This document shows positions 22,991 through 35,474 of a DNA stretch of 64,000 nucleotides, piece by piece. Origin of the DNA: Ochotona curzoniae (taxonomy: Eukaryota > Chordata > Mammalia > Lagomorpha > Ochotonidae); assembly GCF_017591425.1 (NCBI RefSeq), contig NW_024466599.1:25272001-25336000 (forward strand), written 5' to 3'. How positions within the stretch are numbered: the first letter of the stretch is position 1; each line of letters begins with the position of its first letter. Made by a program: the position numbers and the translations under genes. The notes below the pieces were generated by a model. It did no database searches and was not told the origin of the DNA. It saw only the letters and a program-made list of their open reading frames with translations.

Positions 22991-25727
22991 GAAATATGAA
23001 CTCTTTAACTTGTGAATAAATAAGTAAATTCATAATCAATCTGCTAAGAGGATGGTGGTGGTGGCAGTAGAAGTGGATGCGTATTTGAATTTTCTGTGTA
23101 CCAAGTAAGTACCAAGTAAGTACTGTGCATCCTTATAAATCAAACACTTCTACTGACTGATTCATTTGGTAGTGTGATGGACCTGAATCCCATTTATCTA
23201 CCAGTGTGTGAGTAAATGTTTAACAAATAATTCTTGAGGACAGAGAAGGAGAAAGAAGCCTTGAATAGTGCATTTCCATGCTGTAAAAACTTCCTTCAGA
23301 ACCAAATGCCAGCTGCCATTACAGGACAACAGCAAAGCAAGAAAAGATGCATATGCTTGGCTTTGCAGCACTGCCTTCAGCATTATGCCACGTTTATCCA
23401 ACAGAACGTGGAAACAATAGTACAGCATTGTTCACTGTGACTGTAACTTGCCCTATGTATCAAAAGAAGCTAAATGTTTCACAGACTGCATTAGCCCATG
23501 CTTACATTATATCAAGTACATGCATGAGACAACTATGGCTAAGGCTCATCCTCTAAGATCTTCATCGACAAAATAACTGTATGACATTGAGACAGGAACA
23601 TGTCACGTCTAGCACCAGGCCTCTTATGCAAGCACCAGAATTAAGCACCAAGAATGGTAATTCTAGGTGACCAGTATCAGGCCATTCTGTGGCACAACTA
23701 AATAAAAGCCTAAAAAAGTTTATATTACTTTCTTTCTATTCATGTGGAAGGACATAACGTAACCGTTTTTAAAACCAACCAAAATTTCTCCCAAATGACA
23801 CACAAAGATACACAGTTCTAAGGCTGGTCATGTGGATGAATGTTGGTTAGACAGGGTTAATTTGATGAAATGCACTGGGCATCACCAGAGAGCTCTTTAA
23901 AGATAAGCACACAGAAGAAACAGAAGATGGCATTCGTCAAGTTTATACCTGACCCTTGTAAGCTATCTCAGGTCCAGCTTGAACTTGAAGAGAAGGCAAG
24001 ACCCCAAAGATTAATGCAGGACTCAAGGGCCTCCTCCAGATGAGATCCTCCCCCATTTAAGCAATGGAAAGGTGGGTTAGAGGGTTGCTAAAGGACTTTG
24101 CACATGAAGGTGCTTTCCAGAGATACTAGTGGCTCGGTATCCTCTGGTTAATGAATGAATAAACAAAACAGAAAACATCAAATACATTGGCCAGTCAGAT
24201 CCTGAGGAAACATTAAACATAATCCAATTGCTCCATGAGCATAGTCAAAACACAAAGTCATTCATAGCATTGAATTATGAATTCAAATGATCTAGACTTA
24301 TAATGATCAGATGAAGAGGGTACTAAAGATATAACTGTCATAAAAGCTCACATCACAGAGGTTGCCACAGCCATGCCGGTTCAAGTACTTGAGGAACTAG
24401 CTCTTATTTGACGCATCTAAAGCACACCGCCTCAAGAAAGTATGGCTTTCAGCTCTGGAGCTAGACAGGTTATTCAGATGGTAGAAATGCAGGAAAATAC
24501 AATGGAATCCTCAAGATTTAAGATCAATAAGATTTCTCAGGGACCACTTTCTGCTCTCACACCTCACCTAGTATGCATTTTGCCAGTGGAAACATAATTG
24601 CAAAGAAACAATGAAGTTGGAAGATACCTCTTGGAGTTTCCAACTGAAGAAATACAAATGGCTACACAATCCTATTAGACAAACTTTTGGCTGCTGGTGA
24701 GAGAAATCCAGATAGTACACATAAATGAAAATTCTGTCCTCCACAATACTGATCAGAAGGCTTGTAAAGTTTTATGTGTCTGTACCCATGTAAAAAGAAA
24801 AAAGTCACTCAAAAATAAAAGAGGAAACATGAAGAAAAACTTAGAGATATGGCCAAAAAAACAGTGAGAGAAAGAAGAAAGCTGGGATCAAAAGCCATCT
24901 AGAAAGAGAGGATAGGGAGGCACATGAAAGGCATGACATATGGGATGATAGGTAAAGTACAGACTACAGGATCAGAAACTTCTCTGGGTATCTTTCTGAT
25001 AAAAGGTCAAAACTACAGAGAAATGAAAATCTGACATTAGTGAAGTCATTGCTATAGGTGTGCTCCAAGTCTCAGCTTTCCAATGAAGTTCAGTAGCATG
25101 GATTTCACTGCTGGGAAAGATGAAATTTACAACACTGATGATCCAAGCATAGAGAGAGGGTAAAGACACACACCACCATATTTATAGGCTTAGAAAAGAA
25201 AAGAAACTTAGATAAGGCCTGCCTCACCTAAACTCAGAATAAACCAATGGATTTGACACAGATAAGGAGTCTTCTGGTTCCGACCTTGGGCAGAGAGGCC
25301 AATAAGGACCAATTCCATTTGAGGAAGATCTTTTGACTTGGAAAGTTTTCGGACGAAGTATTTCAGAACAGTAACTCGAAAAGAACCTCTAATAGTTGAC
25401 TCTCCCCTAATGAGCATTAGTAGCATAATGGCAAAAAGAAGATGAAGAAGTAGATATATCCCTCTTCAAAGTGACTGAAACATTATTCATAATCTTAATG
25501 ACACAACTCATATAGGCAAACACTAATTAAGTAGGTGCCAGATCCCAGTGCTACATTTTACTATGAAAACAGGATATTAGAAATTCTAGTTTGAATTCGT
25601 TTTATAAAGAGTGGGTTGTATCTGTGCATCTTCTATAGTCCAGCATTTATAAAACATACTATCCTACATATAAAATTATGGATACTTTCTCTTGTGTGAA
25701 CTAGTAGCTTGGGGTTAATACTTTTTA
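22991..25727. other. Large unassigned block, possible decayed coding fragment
   Basis: The longest stretch in the window in which I recognise no repeat. A + frame from 24,310 to about 24,800 has only four in-frame stops in ~160 codons and reads like protein in places (for example a segment ITEVATAMPVQVLEELALI at 24,346-24,402). I recognise no family. It could be a decayed retrocopy, or unique sequence with a chance low-stop frame. The direct duplication 'accaagtaagt' is at 23,100-23,122. Confidence 0.35.
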
Positions 25728-25988
25728 AGAATTACTTCTTTATTTATTCATTCATTCATTCCTTTAGGAAGGCAGAGCAACAGAGATGGAGGAGGAGAGA
25801 CAGTCGGACAGATCCTACATCCGGTGACTCATACCCCAATACTTGGGCCATCTTTTGCTGCCTTCTCAGGCACATATGCAGGAAGCTGGATTGGAAGCAG
25901 AATAGATGCAACTTGAACCAGCACTCTGACATGGAATACCAGCATCCAAAGCAATGGCTTAACATGCTATTCCATAGCACCAGTACCT
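25728..25988 (-). mobile_element. Old CSINE, antisense
   Basis: 'tttatttattcattcattca' tail, 'gatcctacatccggtgactc', 'acatatgcaggaagctggat' and 'cagcactctgacatggaata'. Diverged. Confidence 0.8.
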
Positions 25989-26329
25989 GAGGATAATATT
26001 TTGAGGAAGAACAATTCTTCACGTATAGTTACCATAACCATAATGTTTACATGCTGGAACTGTTCTGTTAAATTAATTGTTTATTTTATTTTGGAATGTG
26101 GACATGTAAGGTGTTACTTAATGCAACCGTTTGTTTCAAATAAAAATATTCAGATGAAACAAACAAAAATAAGCACATATAAATGGTAGATCAAACTATA
26201 ATAATACTTCATTGTGGAAGTCAATTTCAAAAAATCATGAAACACATATGATCTTTGAATTCCATTTTCTATGAATTTTTGAGCTCCATTGTATTGATGT
26301 TCTCTTAATACAATTTAGTAATCTTTTTT

Positions 26330-27640
26330 TTCTAGATGCTAAAAGTACAGAGGAACTAAACAGATAAAGACTGTGTCTTCTTGGAGCTCACGCTCTGGAT
26401 GAGAAGTGGGAAAAAGCTAGTAATATGTCATAATTGCGCTATCTATGCTTTACACTTTTAAAAAGGAGAGAATCAAAACAAGAAGCAAGAATAACTGCAG
26501 GAGGTGAGAAATGCTACTACTTAAATCAAGGGTCAGAAAAAGACCTTTCTGAAGAGGTGAACTGTAGGCTGGAACCTGAAAGAAATGCAGACGCTAGGGA
26601 AAAAGAATACCCCCCGTGAGGGAAAATAAAAAACCGCAAGCTTCAAAGTTTAAAACAGGTGTGTTCTGTTTGAGGAACAGCAGAAAGCAAACAGAAAGTA
26701 TGAAATGCAGTCACCAATGGAACCACACTGGGGTATTTCTTAATTATGAAAGGGAAGTCGTAAATCATTTGGAGAAGAAGAAAGGAATGATGTGACAAAA
26801 TATTTAAAGAATAATTCCTGCTACTGAAAAGACAACAAGATGTAAAGGGCTGGGAGGAACAGCAGGAGGGCAATGTGGCCACAGTACTGATCCAGTGGAG
26901 AGACGAAGGAGCCTCAGATGGCAGCTGCTGTCCAGGTATGGAAAGTGGATGAATTCAGAAGAGACGCTTGGAGGTGCTGTTGCTAGGACTATTTGTTATA
27001 GTGAATATGGAGCATCAGGAAAAAGAATCAAGAATGAACTGGGTCCTGAGCTTATGATAACGCCAATCATCAGATGGGAGAACTAAATGAAATTACTTCA
27101 AAAGAGGACAAAAAAAGAGTGCCTTTTTGGAAATATTAGTCTTGTAATGAGACTCAAAAAAATCTAAAGATAAATGCAGATGTCAAATGAAGAAAAGAAG
27201 TTTGAAAGTAGAAATACATATAGCACATATTTCAGTATTATCAACATGGAATTGACATTTAAAGCCAAAAGTTTAGAGGAACAAGTAAATTGAATTTCAC
27301 AGATGAGAAGAGGTCCCAGGACTGAGCCTAGAACATTCCAATATTTAGAAATCTGAAGAAGGAAAAGATCCAACAAGTAGAATCACAGTCAACCCAGAAC
27401 TTGGAAGAATGCACCTCCAGAAGATGATGATTCACAATGCAAACATCTAATGCGGCTTGAAGAAATAGAGAACTCACAAGTGAGCCATAGGTATTAATCG
27501 ATAGAGGTTAATGATAATATTACCTGTGCAGCAGGAGGCAACAAAAGGTTGGCTGAAATGAACTCAACTGAGTAAGAGATTAAGAAGTGAAAGTATCAAA
27601 TATTGACCATTGTGCTTTAACAAGAGACTCTCTTTTAAAA
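26330..27640 (-). mobile_element. L2 LINE, antisense, ~1.3 kb
   Basis: Collinear antisense L2 landmarks across 1.3 kb: 'cttcttggagctcacgctct', 'agacctttctgaagaggtga', 'ctgggaggaacagcaggagg', 'cttggaggtgctgttgctag', 'gaagaggtcccaggactgag', 'cctagaacattccaatattt' and 'tattgaccattgtgctttaa'. This is long for an L2 remnant. No open coding frame remains. Confidence 0.7.
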
Positions 27641-27936
27641 TAGGCAACATTTCAGTGTTCATATACGGTTACCTCAGCAGCAATGCCCTGGTCTAGATGT
27701 GAAAACACAGATACAGTGTCAGATGCAATTGAGATAATGGCAGTAACAGTGCACCCCCTGTGTTGGGAAGACACAGTATGTGAGCAAAAAGTGGGTGGGA
27801 CAGAAAATAGGGTAAGGGAATACACTATTTGCTTATGCTTTTTTTACACCCAAAATGTTATCCTAATTTACCAAATAAAATTGAGTGTAAAGCAAGAACT
27901 GTAGAGGTCTGGTAAGAAAAAAATATATATATCTTT
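27641..27936. other. Unassigned sequence, possibly more L2
   Basis: AT-richer than what follows. It may be further upstream L2 sequence, but landmarks are lost. Ends in a short 'aaaaatatatatat' run. Confidence 0.35.
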
Positions 27937-29600
27937 GGGCAGATTTCAAGTGGTTCTGGCCTGGTGGCTTGGGATTTTGCGCCCATGGCTGCGTGGCTGT
28001 GGCGGGGGAGCTCGGGCCAGACCAGGTTTGAGACTTGGGATTTTAGCTCCATCCACCACCACCATGTGGTGGGCAGATCTTGAGCTGATCTGGGCTGGAA
28101 GCTTGCGATTTTTGTCTCCCAGCTGTGAGGGCTGCGTAAAGCCACTCAGCAGTGCACTCTAGAGACTTGGGGGTGTAGGTACCAGGAGTCTGGGGGATGG
28201 CACAGGTGCGAGTTAGCAGAGACCTGAGGGTCCATGTCCAGGTGAGGTGACTTCTGAGAGACTTCTCTGGACAAGGCCACTCTACTTGAAGAGCTACAAC
28301 ATGGAACTCAATACTGAGTGTCAGAAGAGGAAATGGGTGCTGTGAGGCTGGGTCATGAATCCAAGAAACATGTAAGTGAATCAGAATCTGCAAAGGAGTA
28401 TGTATGCCAATCCCTGTTGGCCTGTGCAGGATCTGTAGATGGGTATAGGTCTGATCAGGGAGTTAAGGGGACACCCTAATTAGGCTGGAATTCCCACTGG
28501 TGAGAGCAAGATCCAGAATGAGGACATTAGGCTGGGCTGGACATGGCTTCAGTCTCCCTCAGCATGGGTGTGGACTAGGTGTATGCAGCGCCAGATTGGA
28601 CTAGACTCCAGCACCTACTGGTACTTGTGAGAGTCAGGGTGATTGTAGAACAGGTTGGGCTAGATCTTGGCTCCTGCTGAACCACATGAGAGCTGTGAAT
28701 GAGCATGGACCAGGTGTGTCTGGGCTATAATATCCAACAGTAAAAACTGGAAAGGGTATGGGCCGATTGGGCAGGGACACCATTCTTGCCAGGACAAGAG
28801 GTGGACAAAGTTCACTTGAGCCAAGGACCCACCAGTGTGCACAAGATCTACCACTTGGAGGAGTCCAGATAACGAAACTTGGTTAACTCCTGTATTAGGC
28901 TGGAGTCCCTGAAGGTAAGTGTAAGAACCAAGCCAAGGAGCAACTTAAACCAGGTCAGGCTACAGGGGAATGCATGTGGGTCAGGTCTGGCAATGGGGCA
29001 GGCCAGGCCAGTTCATAACATCACTGGGAGAAGCAATAACCAGGTTGGGGTACAGGAGGGGCCGGGACAGGTTGCAATACCAGCCAGTTCACACTGGAGC
29101 CAGAATGGGGGTGGGGGGCTGACTGGACGAGGCTAGGCTACAGTACCAACCAACATAAGCTGGACCTGGGGACAGACGAGACCAAACCAGACTGAAGCAC
29201 CCACTGGTGCTTGCCGAGGTAAGATGAGCCATGCCAGACTACAGGTAGTGGGCGCTGGGTCCATGAGCCCTGGGAGGGGTCTGGTCGAGTCCTGGGCCCT
29301 TCAGTCTGCTTGCACAGTGGGTTCTGGGTTCATTAACTCCAGGGGTGGGGAGTATCTAGCAGGGGTCTAGTCACCTGGCCCAGATTCTTGGGCCTAACTC
29401 CAAGGTGTGTGCTGGATCCATGAGCTCCAGGGTGGGAGTCATGCAGAGCCCAAGTCATCTGGCCCAGGACCTTTGCTCCAACTGCTTGGTAGCTAACAAG
29501 GCCCTGAGCCCCAGGACTGGGGGTCCAGCGGGGCCCGGGCACCTGGTCCAGTTTGATGGTACTCTTGAGAATTTCTCCTCCTCAGTGCTAAATTTAACCT
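27937..29600 (+). repeat. GC-rich island of degenerate tandem repeats (candidate L1 5' region)
   Basis: Composition shifts abruptly to G-rich. Three ~67 bp units at 27,937-28,140 share 'gggcagat' starts and 'cttgggattttg'-like cores at 27,968, 28,034 and 28,102. The middle (28,480-29,240) has 40-80 bp units built on 'aggctgggct', 'cagcacccactggtgc' and 'accagg'. The right part has four ~70-90 bp units starting near 29,254, 29,322, 29,411 and 29,502 with 'gctggatccatgagctccag'-like cores. Long tandem-repeat 5' leaders are known in lagomorph L1s, so a 5' piece separated from its body is my preferred guess. A minisatellite is the alternative. Confidence 0.55.
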
Positions 29601-31150
29601 GTTCAAAATATCCACAACTATTACAAGAATCAGGATCCTCTCCCTAACACAATTATGTTATTGGAGTAATTCATTCACTAGTGCACAAACTTTCCACAGT
29701 GGCAAACTAGCCACCAGAATTAGGCTTTGCTTTTCAGTTGCATCTGCTTCACTATTGCTTCTCTATCAAAATGCCACCATTCTAATTTATCCTCGGTACT
29801 TCTGTAACATCCTGGTACCAGTTGGCACAATTTCTATATTGTATCACATTCATACAATAGCCAATTTAAATTCTCTGAATCAACAGGTCCATAAGATATA
29901 CCTCTAGTAAAAGAAACCTTCATTCATTTCCAAAATATATCAAACACAGTTCACAGCCCAGATTTAACACCTTAACACACTATTGAACTGTTGTCAACTA
30001 GAGCTCAGAGACCCTATGCTATGCATCTCAGTACCATCTTTTCCAACTCACAGGTTGATTATATACAGCAAGCACATAATAAATGTTTAAAGAGTGATTA
30101 ATGAGTAGAAGAGAATGTTATTAAATTATCAGTATATAAAATTAAAATAGAAAATGTACTCCTTATGAATTAATAATCATATTAATCAAAATTCCTTCAT
30201 GTGAGCAAAAGCTTCCTATTTTTTAGAAAGCTAAGGACCAGATTCCATTATATTCTAAACTAGCTACATAAATACCATTTAATCAATGCAATATACAGCA
30301 CTAAGGCATTAAAAATGAATGAACAAATTCATCTGTATAAACAAATAAAAAGTCTTTCTGCCCATTTTATTAGCACTACACGGCTTTTCATTACATTGTT
30401 TAACTTAAATCATAGTTAATACCAAGAAAGTATGTCAAATCAGGTTTTTTAATACATACATAAATGACTAAAACAGATGGCTGAAGTTTTCTATATATTT
30501 CTCATTTGCATGGCTAAGCCATAGAAAATGATTGACAGGATGGCCTAAAATTACTTCTACTCCCACAAAAAAGCGTCTATTAAACAATAATAGGAAAATA
30601 ATCTCAGTGCACCAACTCTCCATGAAAACTAAGCTCAAATCAAAACTGACAGCTCAGTCCCAAAATGCACAGTCTATCTAATGGGAAAAAATGTCAGCAG
30701 AAAATAATTACCCATTACTTCCACCCTGTTTTCAGTAAAATTAACATGAAAATGTTTCAAGTTGTTGTTGGAAGAAATTTCAACACACAGGTTAATCTTA
30801 TCTTCAATTATAAAAAAAAAGCCATGCACACTCTTTTAAGCACGCAGATTCAATTGTGTTTTAGTATAGGAAAGGTTTTCCATTATGGAGCAAATATCTT
30901 CCTTTCAGAACAATGGTACCAGGTGCTTGCTAACAAATGCATTTCTATTTTTAGTTGTAATTTAATTCTATTCAAAAAGAAACTAGGAAGATAGAAACTA
31001 AGATAAGAGGAAATTGCATCTTAGTTTCTGGTTTAGTTTTAGCATTAAACAACTTTATGGATACATATGAATATTTGAATAAAAATAATTCTAAGAACAG
31101 GTTATATTAAGAAGCTTAGCATTTATATAGCATTTTATAGTTTATAAAGC
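29601..31150. other. Unassigned AT-rich sequence
   Basis: No gene recognised. A 109-codon frame at 30,665-30,994 in AT-rich sequence has no recognisable protein features. Confidence 0.45.
30000..30112 (+). mobile_element. Possible L2 3' end fragment
   Basis: 'agcaagcacataataaatgt' followed by 'ttaaagagtgattaatgag' resembles the L2 terminus (cacatagtaggtgctcaataaatgtttgttgaatgaatg). Confidence 0.4.
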
Positions 31151-31158
31151 ATTTTTTG

Positions 31159-31468
31159 GATTTATATATTTTTATTGGAAAGGCAGATCACATTTACAGA
31201 GAGAATGAGAGACAAAGAAAGATCTTCCGTCTGCTAGTTCACTCCCCAAATGGTCACAATAGCCAGAGCTAAGCTGATCCAAAGCTAGGAACTTCTTCCA
31301 GGTCTCCAAAGCAGGTGTAGGGTCCCAAAGATTTTGGCCATCCTTAACTGTTTTCCCAGGCCATTAGCACAGAGCTTGAGAGAAGTGGAGTAGCCAGGAC
31401 ATGCCCATTATGGAATCCCAGTGCTTTAATGGGGGAGGATTAACCAACTGAGCCATTGTACTGGGCCC
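31159..31468 (-). mobile_element. CSINE, antisense
   Basis: 'tttttattggaaaggcagat', 'gatcttccgtctgctagttc', 'ttttcccaggccattagcac' and the head 'cattgtactgggccc'. Immediately followed by L1 sequence. Confidence 0.92.
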
Positions 31469-32440
31469 AATGACATTCTTCTGAAATCTAGAAAAACAAT
31501 GCTAAAATTCATATGGAAACACAAGAGATGCTAAATAGCTAAAGCAATATTGAATAACAAACACAAATTTAGACTCATCAAAATGCCAGACTCTTAAGAC
31601 AAAAGGAGGTTATAAACAAAACATCCTGGTAATAGCACAAAAATAGACATGCAGACATACAGAAACCCAGAAATTAATCCATGCATGTACAGCCAACTAA
31701 AGACCTGAAATCAATCCCTGGAGAAAGGACAGTCTCCCAAACAAATAGTGATAGGAAAATTGGATCTTGATGTGCAGGAGTATGAAACAGGACTCCTCCC
31801 TTCCACCTTACACAGATACCAACTCATAATGTGTCAGGAATCTAAACTATTAAAGGAAACCATCGGGGACAGTCTGCAAGACATAACCATAAAGAAAGAC
31901 TTCTCAGTAAAGACCTAATACGTTCAGGCAATTAAATTAAAAAAGCAAAAAAAAAAAATGGGATTTCATCAAATTTAGGGGCTTCTAGTGCGAAACAAAA
32001 AAGTGTCAACAAAGTGAAGAGGCAACTAGCAGAATTGGAGAAAATATTTTCAAAGTATGCAACAGATAGAGGATTAGTATCCAGAATTAATAAAGTGCTC
32101 AAGAAATTTATCTACAACAAAAATGAGTAATCTTATTAACAAATGAATAAGGAATATATTAACATGCAATTTTTAAGGGATGAGACAAACACATGAAAAA
32201 AGCTCAGGATCGCTGGCCATCAAGGGAATGCAAATTAAAATGACAATCAACTTTCATCTCAACCCAATTAAGATGACTATAATTCAAAAACCAAACAGTA
32301 ATAAATGTTGGCAAGGATATGAGTAAAAATATCCCCTAATCTACAACTGTTGGGAATGTAAACTAGTACAATGTTTATGAAGACAATATGGAGACTCCTC
32401 AGAGCTTTGAAAATAAATCTATCATATAATGCAGCCAACC
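31469..32440 (+). mobile_element. L1 ORF2 3' portion, 5'-truncated
   Basis: Sense L1 ORF2 landmarks in order: 'aaattcatatggaaacacaa', 'acatgcagacatacagaaac', 'ctaaactattaaaggaaacc', 'gggatttcatcaaatttagg', 'gcaacagatagaggattagt', 'gggaatgcaaattaaaatga' and 'ttgggaatgtaaactagtac'. Frame is broken throughout. It codes for the C-terminal end of reverse transcriptase-endonuclease in intact elements. Confidence 0.93.
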
Positions 32441-33069
32441 CACTCTTTGGAAAAGCTAATGAAGAAAGGGGTAGAAGGAGTGGCATCCAGAGAGAGCAGA
32501 GAAATGACGGAACTGCGATTGTCTGCTTGGAACTGTATCTAAGGAGTGCACAAAATATATTCTCTTCATGTCAATACAAAATTTTAAAATAAATAAAGTA
32601 TTTATAAGGTCAAAAGGATCAGGATGCCTGTACCATGTATTAAAACTCAGAAACTTAAAATCACTCTGTAGGTGTTTTAATCATCACCTTCAGTAAAGGG
32701 AGCTCAAAACCAAGACATAACACATTTGGCATAAGGTACGTAAATAGTTTTAATATTATTGCAAACATTTTCCAAAAATAAGAAAATAATAAGACAAATG
32801 CATTTGGCATCAGGAAGAATCCTTAGGTTTCAAAACATAAGGAACTGTGAAAATTATGTATGTAAAAAGGGAGAACTACTAGGAAAAGGACCAATGCCAA
32901 TGTATTCAAAAGTAACACTCATTACATGAATTTGAATTTTTGAATAAAGAAATTAGATGCTAGTCATTTTTCTCTCATTTTTTCTATGTCAGAAGAGGTG
33001 TTATTTACTTAGATCTGATGTCAAGAGTGGATGTAGCCCACAGAGAAGACTGAGAAAACGACTGAAGTT
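32441..33069. other. Unassigned AT-rich sequence
   Basis: No gene recognised. It may include diverged L1 3' sequence at its left end. Confidence 0.45.
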
Positions 33070-33084
33070 GGAGGAAACATATCT

Positions 33085-33427
33085 CTTTTTTTTTTTAAGA
33101 TTTATTTTATTTTTATTGGAAAGGCGGATATACAGAGAGGAGAGACAGAGAAGAAGATCTTCCGTCTGATAATTCACTCCCCAAGTGAGCGCAACGGCAG
33201 ATGCTATGCCGGTCCGAAGCCAGGAGCCTCTTCTGGGTCTCCCACACGGGTGCAGTGTCCCAAAGCTTTGGGCCGTCCTGGACTGCTTTCCCAGGCCACA
33301 GGCAGGGAGCTGGCTGGGAAGAGGGGCCGCCAGGATTAGAACCGGTGCCCATATGGGATCCCGGGCATTCAAGGCAAGGACCTTAACCACCGCGCCACTG
33401 TGCCACTGCACCACTGCACCGGGCCCC
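33085..33427 (-). mobile_element. Young CSINE, antisense, perfect 15 bp target duplication
   Basis: Complete copy with 'ggtgcccatatgggatcccg' and the head at 33,385-33,427. Flanked by identical 'ggaggaaacatatct' at 33,070-33,084 and 33,428-33,442. The head contains extra 'gccactg/ccactgca' units, about 20 bp longer than in other copies. The 145-codon antisense frame is SINE-derived. Confidence 0.97.
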
Positions 33428-33629
33428 GGAGGAAACATATCTTAAACCTGTAATCATCAGAAACTAGAAATCCTCATTACAATTAGGCATTACAAAGCAT
33501 CTGTGGCAGGACTGTTGATAGCCTACATATAATGAATGCAAAGGTTTGCAGAAAATAAAGTGAAAATATTTTACAGCAAAAGATTGAAATCCATGCATCA
33601 TTTTTATAAGCATTTAGCATGAAATTTTT

Positions 33630-33967
33630 AAAAAGACGTATTTATTTTATATTAAAATTATGAGAAAGAGACAGAAAGAGATGGAGAGACAGAGAGAGAG
33701 AGATCTTCCATCTACTGGTTCACTCTCCAAATGGCCGCCTAGGCCAGAGTCAGGCCAGTCCAAAGCTGGGAGCCAGGAATTTTTTCACCCCAAGTCTCCC
33801 ATGTGGGTGCAGAAACTCATAGCCTTAGACCATCCTTCACCGCTCCACTGCATTCCCAGGCCATTAGAAGGGAGCTGGATCAGAAGTTGAGCAGCCAGGA
33901 CACAAGCCAGCATCCATATAGGATGCTAGCACTGCAAGTAGATGATTAGCTTCCCACGTCGCAGGCC
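33630..33967 (-). mobile_element. CSINE (older type), antisense
   Basis: 'agagatcttccatctactgg', 'agtctcccatgtgggtgcag', 'aagggagctggatcagaagt' and 'cagcatccatataggatgct'. Closer to the older CSINE type than the copy at 33,085. Confidence 0.92.
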
Positions 33968-34239
33968 TCTACATTAACTTTTGTAAGACATTCCCTTCTC
34001 CCCCACATCACAGAAGCAATGTTAATTCCCCACCCTCCTCTGTCATCTGTAGCTAAGTTGCAGTAATGAGATCTAAACAAAAGTTTTATGAGCCAACTCC
34101 ATCCTTCTTTACTCTCTTTAAAAGTACCATGCAGCTTCCCATCCCCCTCAAGTTCCTCTGCTATCAATTTGCATTGCATGCAATGATTGCTTCCACGTGC
34201 TGGCAAAGCAGAAAGAATCCTTGTACCGGATGACACCTT

Positions 34240-34372
34240 GAATTCTCTCTGCCTTCTTTGGGTGGCTCATCCTGAGATGTCCACTTGCACATGAGAGGCA
34301 ACGAGTTATCTTTGTTAAGCCAAATTATTTCTAGCATTTGTTACTTAACAGTTAAACTCAGCTCCTAACTAA
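34240..34372 (+). mobile_element. MaLR-like LTR 3' end fragment
   Basis: 'atctttgttaagccaaatta' then 'catttgttacttaacagtta' and 'ctcctaactaaaac' follow the pattern of old MaLR LTR termini. Confidence 0.45.
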
Positions 34373-35139
34373 AACATTAGAGGGGCTTCATTTTGTCACG
34401 GTGTTGTCACAAACTGTTACCACATTCCTTGGAGGATAAGCCTCCTTACTTCAGTCCCCAAGTTAGAACATCAATGCTGAAGTACCAGTATCACAGGTGT
34501 TCCACCGTATGCTCTGTGTTTACAGAATTATACAAGGAGAAAACAAGATGAGAGAGAAACAATAAATACTGAGACTTAGCTGGATAAGGAAGGTGTACAG
34601 GAAGGGAGCTGACAATGCCAACTTTTCCTTGGAGGGCATTCGTTAGTTTTTTAATATGTCTCTAGCCTTCTTGAGAGAAGAACAGATACCTTCAAGCTGT
34701 GAATTTGAAGTCAGAAACATTCTTAGCCTTGGTCCTGTGACTGTGGTTTCTTTCTGAAGCTGTCCTGGCAGGATTTCTGTACACAATTATCTAATCATTC
34801 CATTCCATGGGACAGTTGCAGGTTAAAATGAGATAGTTCCCAAAGAAATGTCTACTTTTATCATTTTTGTGAGCCTTGATTTCTAGAAATGAGTTAGAAG
34901 TGTTCTCCCCACAGTCTTCACCAAATCTTTGCTCTTTCTCAACCATCTCTTTATCTTGTCATTTAAGCTGTAATGAATTTCCAATTCATGGATGTAATTC
35001 CCAAGTCCAGTCTTCCCCCAAAGCCTGTACACCAGGTATTTTGGATTAATTCAATTGACTGGAAAATGCTATTCATCTCTGAATACTTCTTTGGTGCTCT
35101 CTTAATGGCCAATTTCCAATGAAAAATAAACGCAGGGCT
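34373..35139. other. Unassigned sequence
   Basis: No gene or confident repeat recognised. Confidence 0.45.
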
Positions 35140-35147
35140 TACTTTTT

Positions 35148-35470
35148 TGAAAAATGTATTTATATATTTGAAAGGAAGAGTTAGAGAGTTGGAGATGCAG
35201 TGAGAGATACCTTCCATTTCCTAGCTCACTCTCCTAAATGGCCACAACAGCAATGGCTAAGCCAGGCCAAGGCCAGTAGCTCGGAACTCCGCCTGGTGTC
35301 TCATGTGAGTGCAGGGATCCAAGTGCAGGGTCATCTTCTGCTGCTTTTCCCATATGCATTAGCGGATAGCTGGATGGGAAGTGGAGCAACCAGGATTCCT
35401 AGTGGCACTTATGTAAGATGCTGACATTGCAGTCAGTAACTTAATCCACTAAACCACACTACCAGTACCA
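35148..35470 (-). mobile_element. Older CSINE, antisense
   Basis: 'tgtatttatatatttgaaag', 'ccatttcctagctcactctc', 'gtgtctcatgtgagtgcagg' and 'tgacattgcagtcagtaact'. Probable target duplication around 'gggcttactt' (left) and 'ggggcttatttt' (right). Confidence 0.92.
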
Positions 35471-35474
35471 GGGG

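Noticed and set aside
28061..28076. 'ccaccaccatgtggtggg' as a CTCF or regulatory palindrome
   Set aside because: It sits in the degenerate tandem-repeat island and its spacing does not fit the CTCF core.
33001..33445. Reading frames of 61-145 codons (for example with MPVRSQEPLLGLPHGC)
   Set aside because: The same peptide recurs at 12.0, 53.3 and 62.9 kb because it is the translated CSINE. Not a gene.
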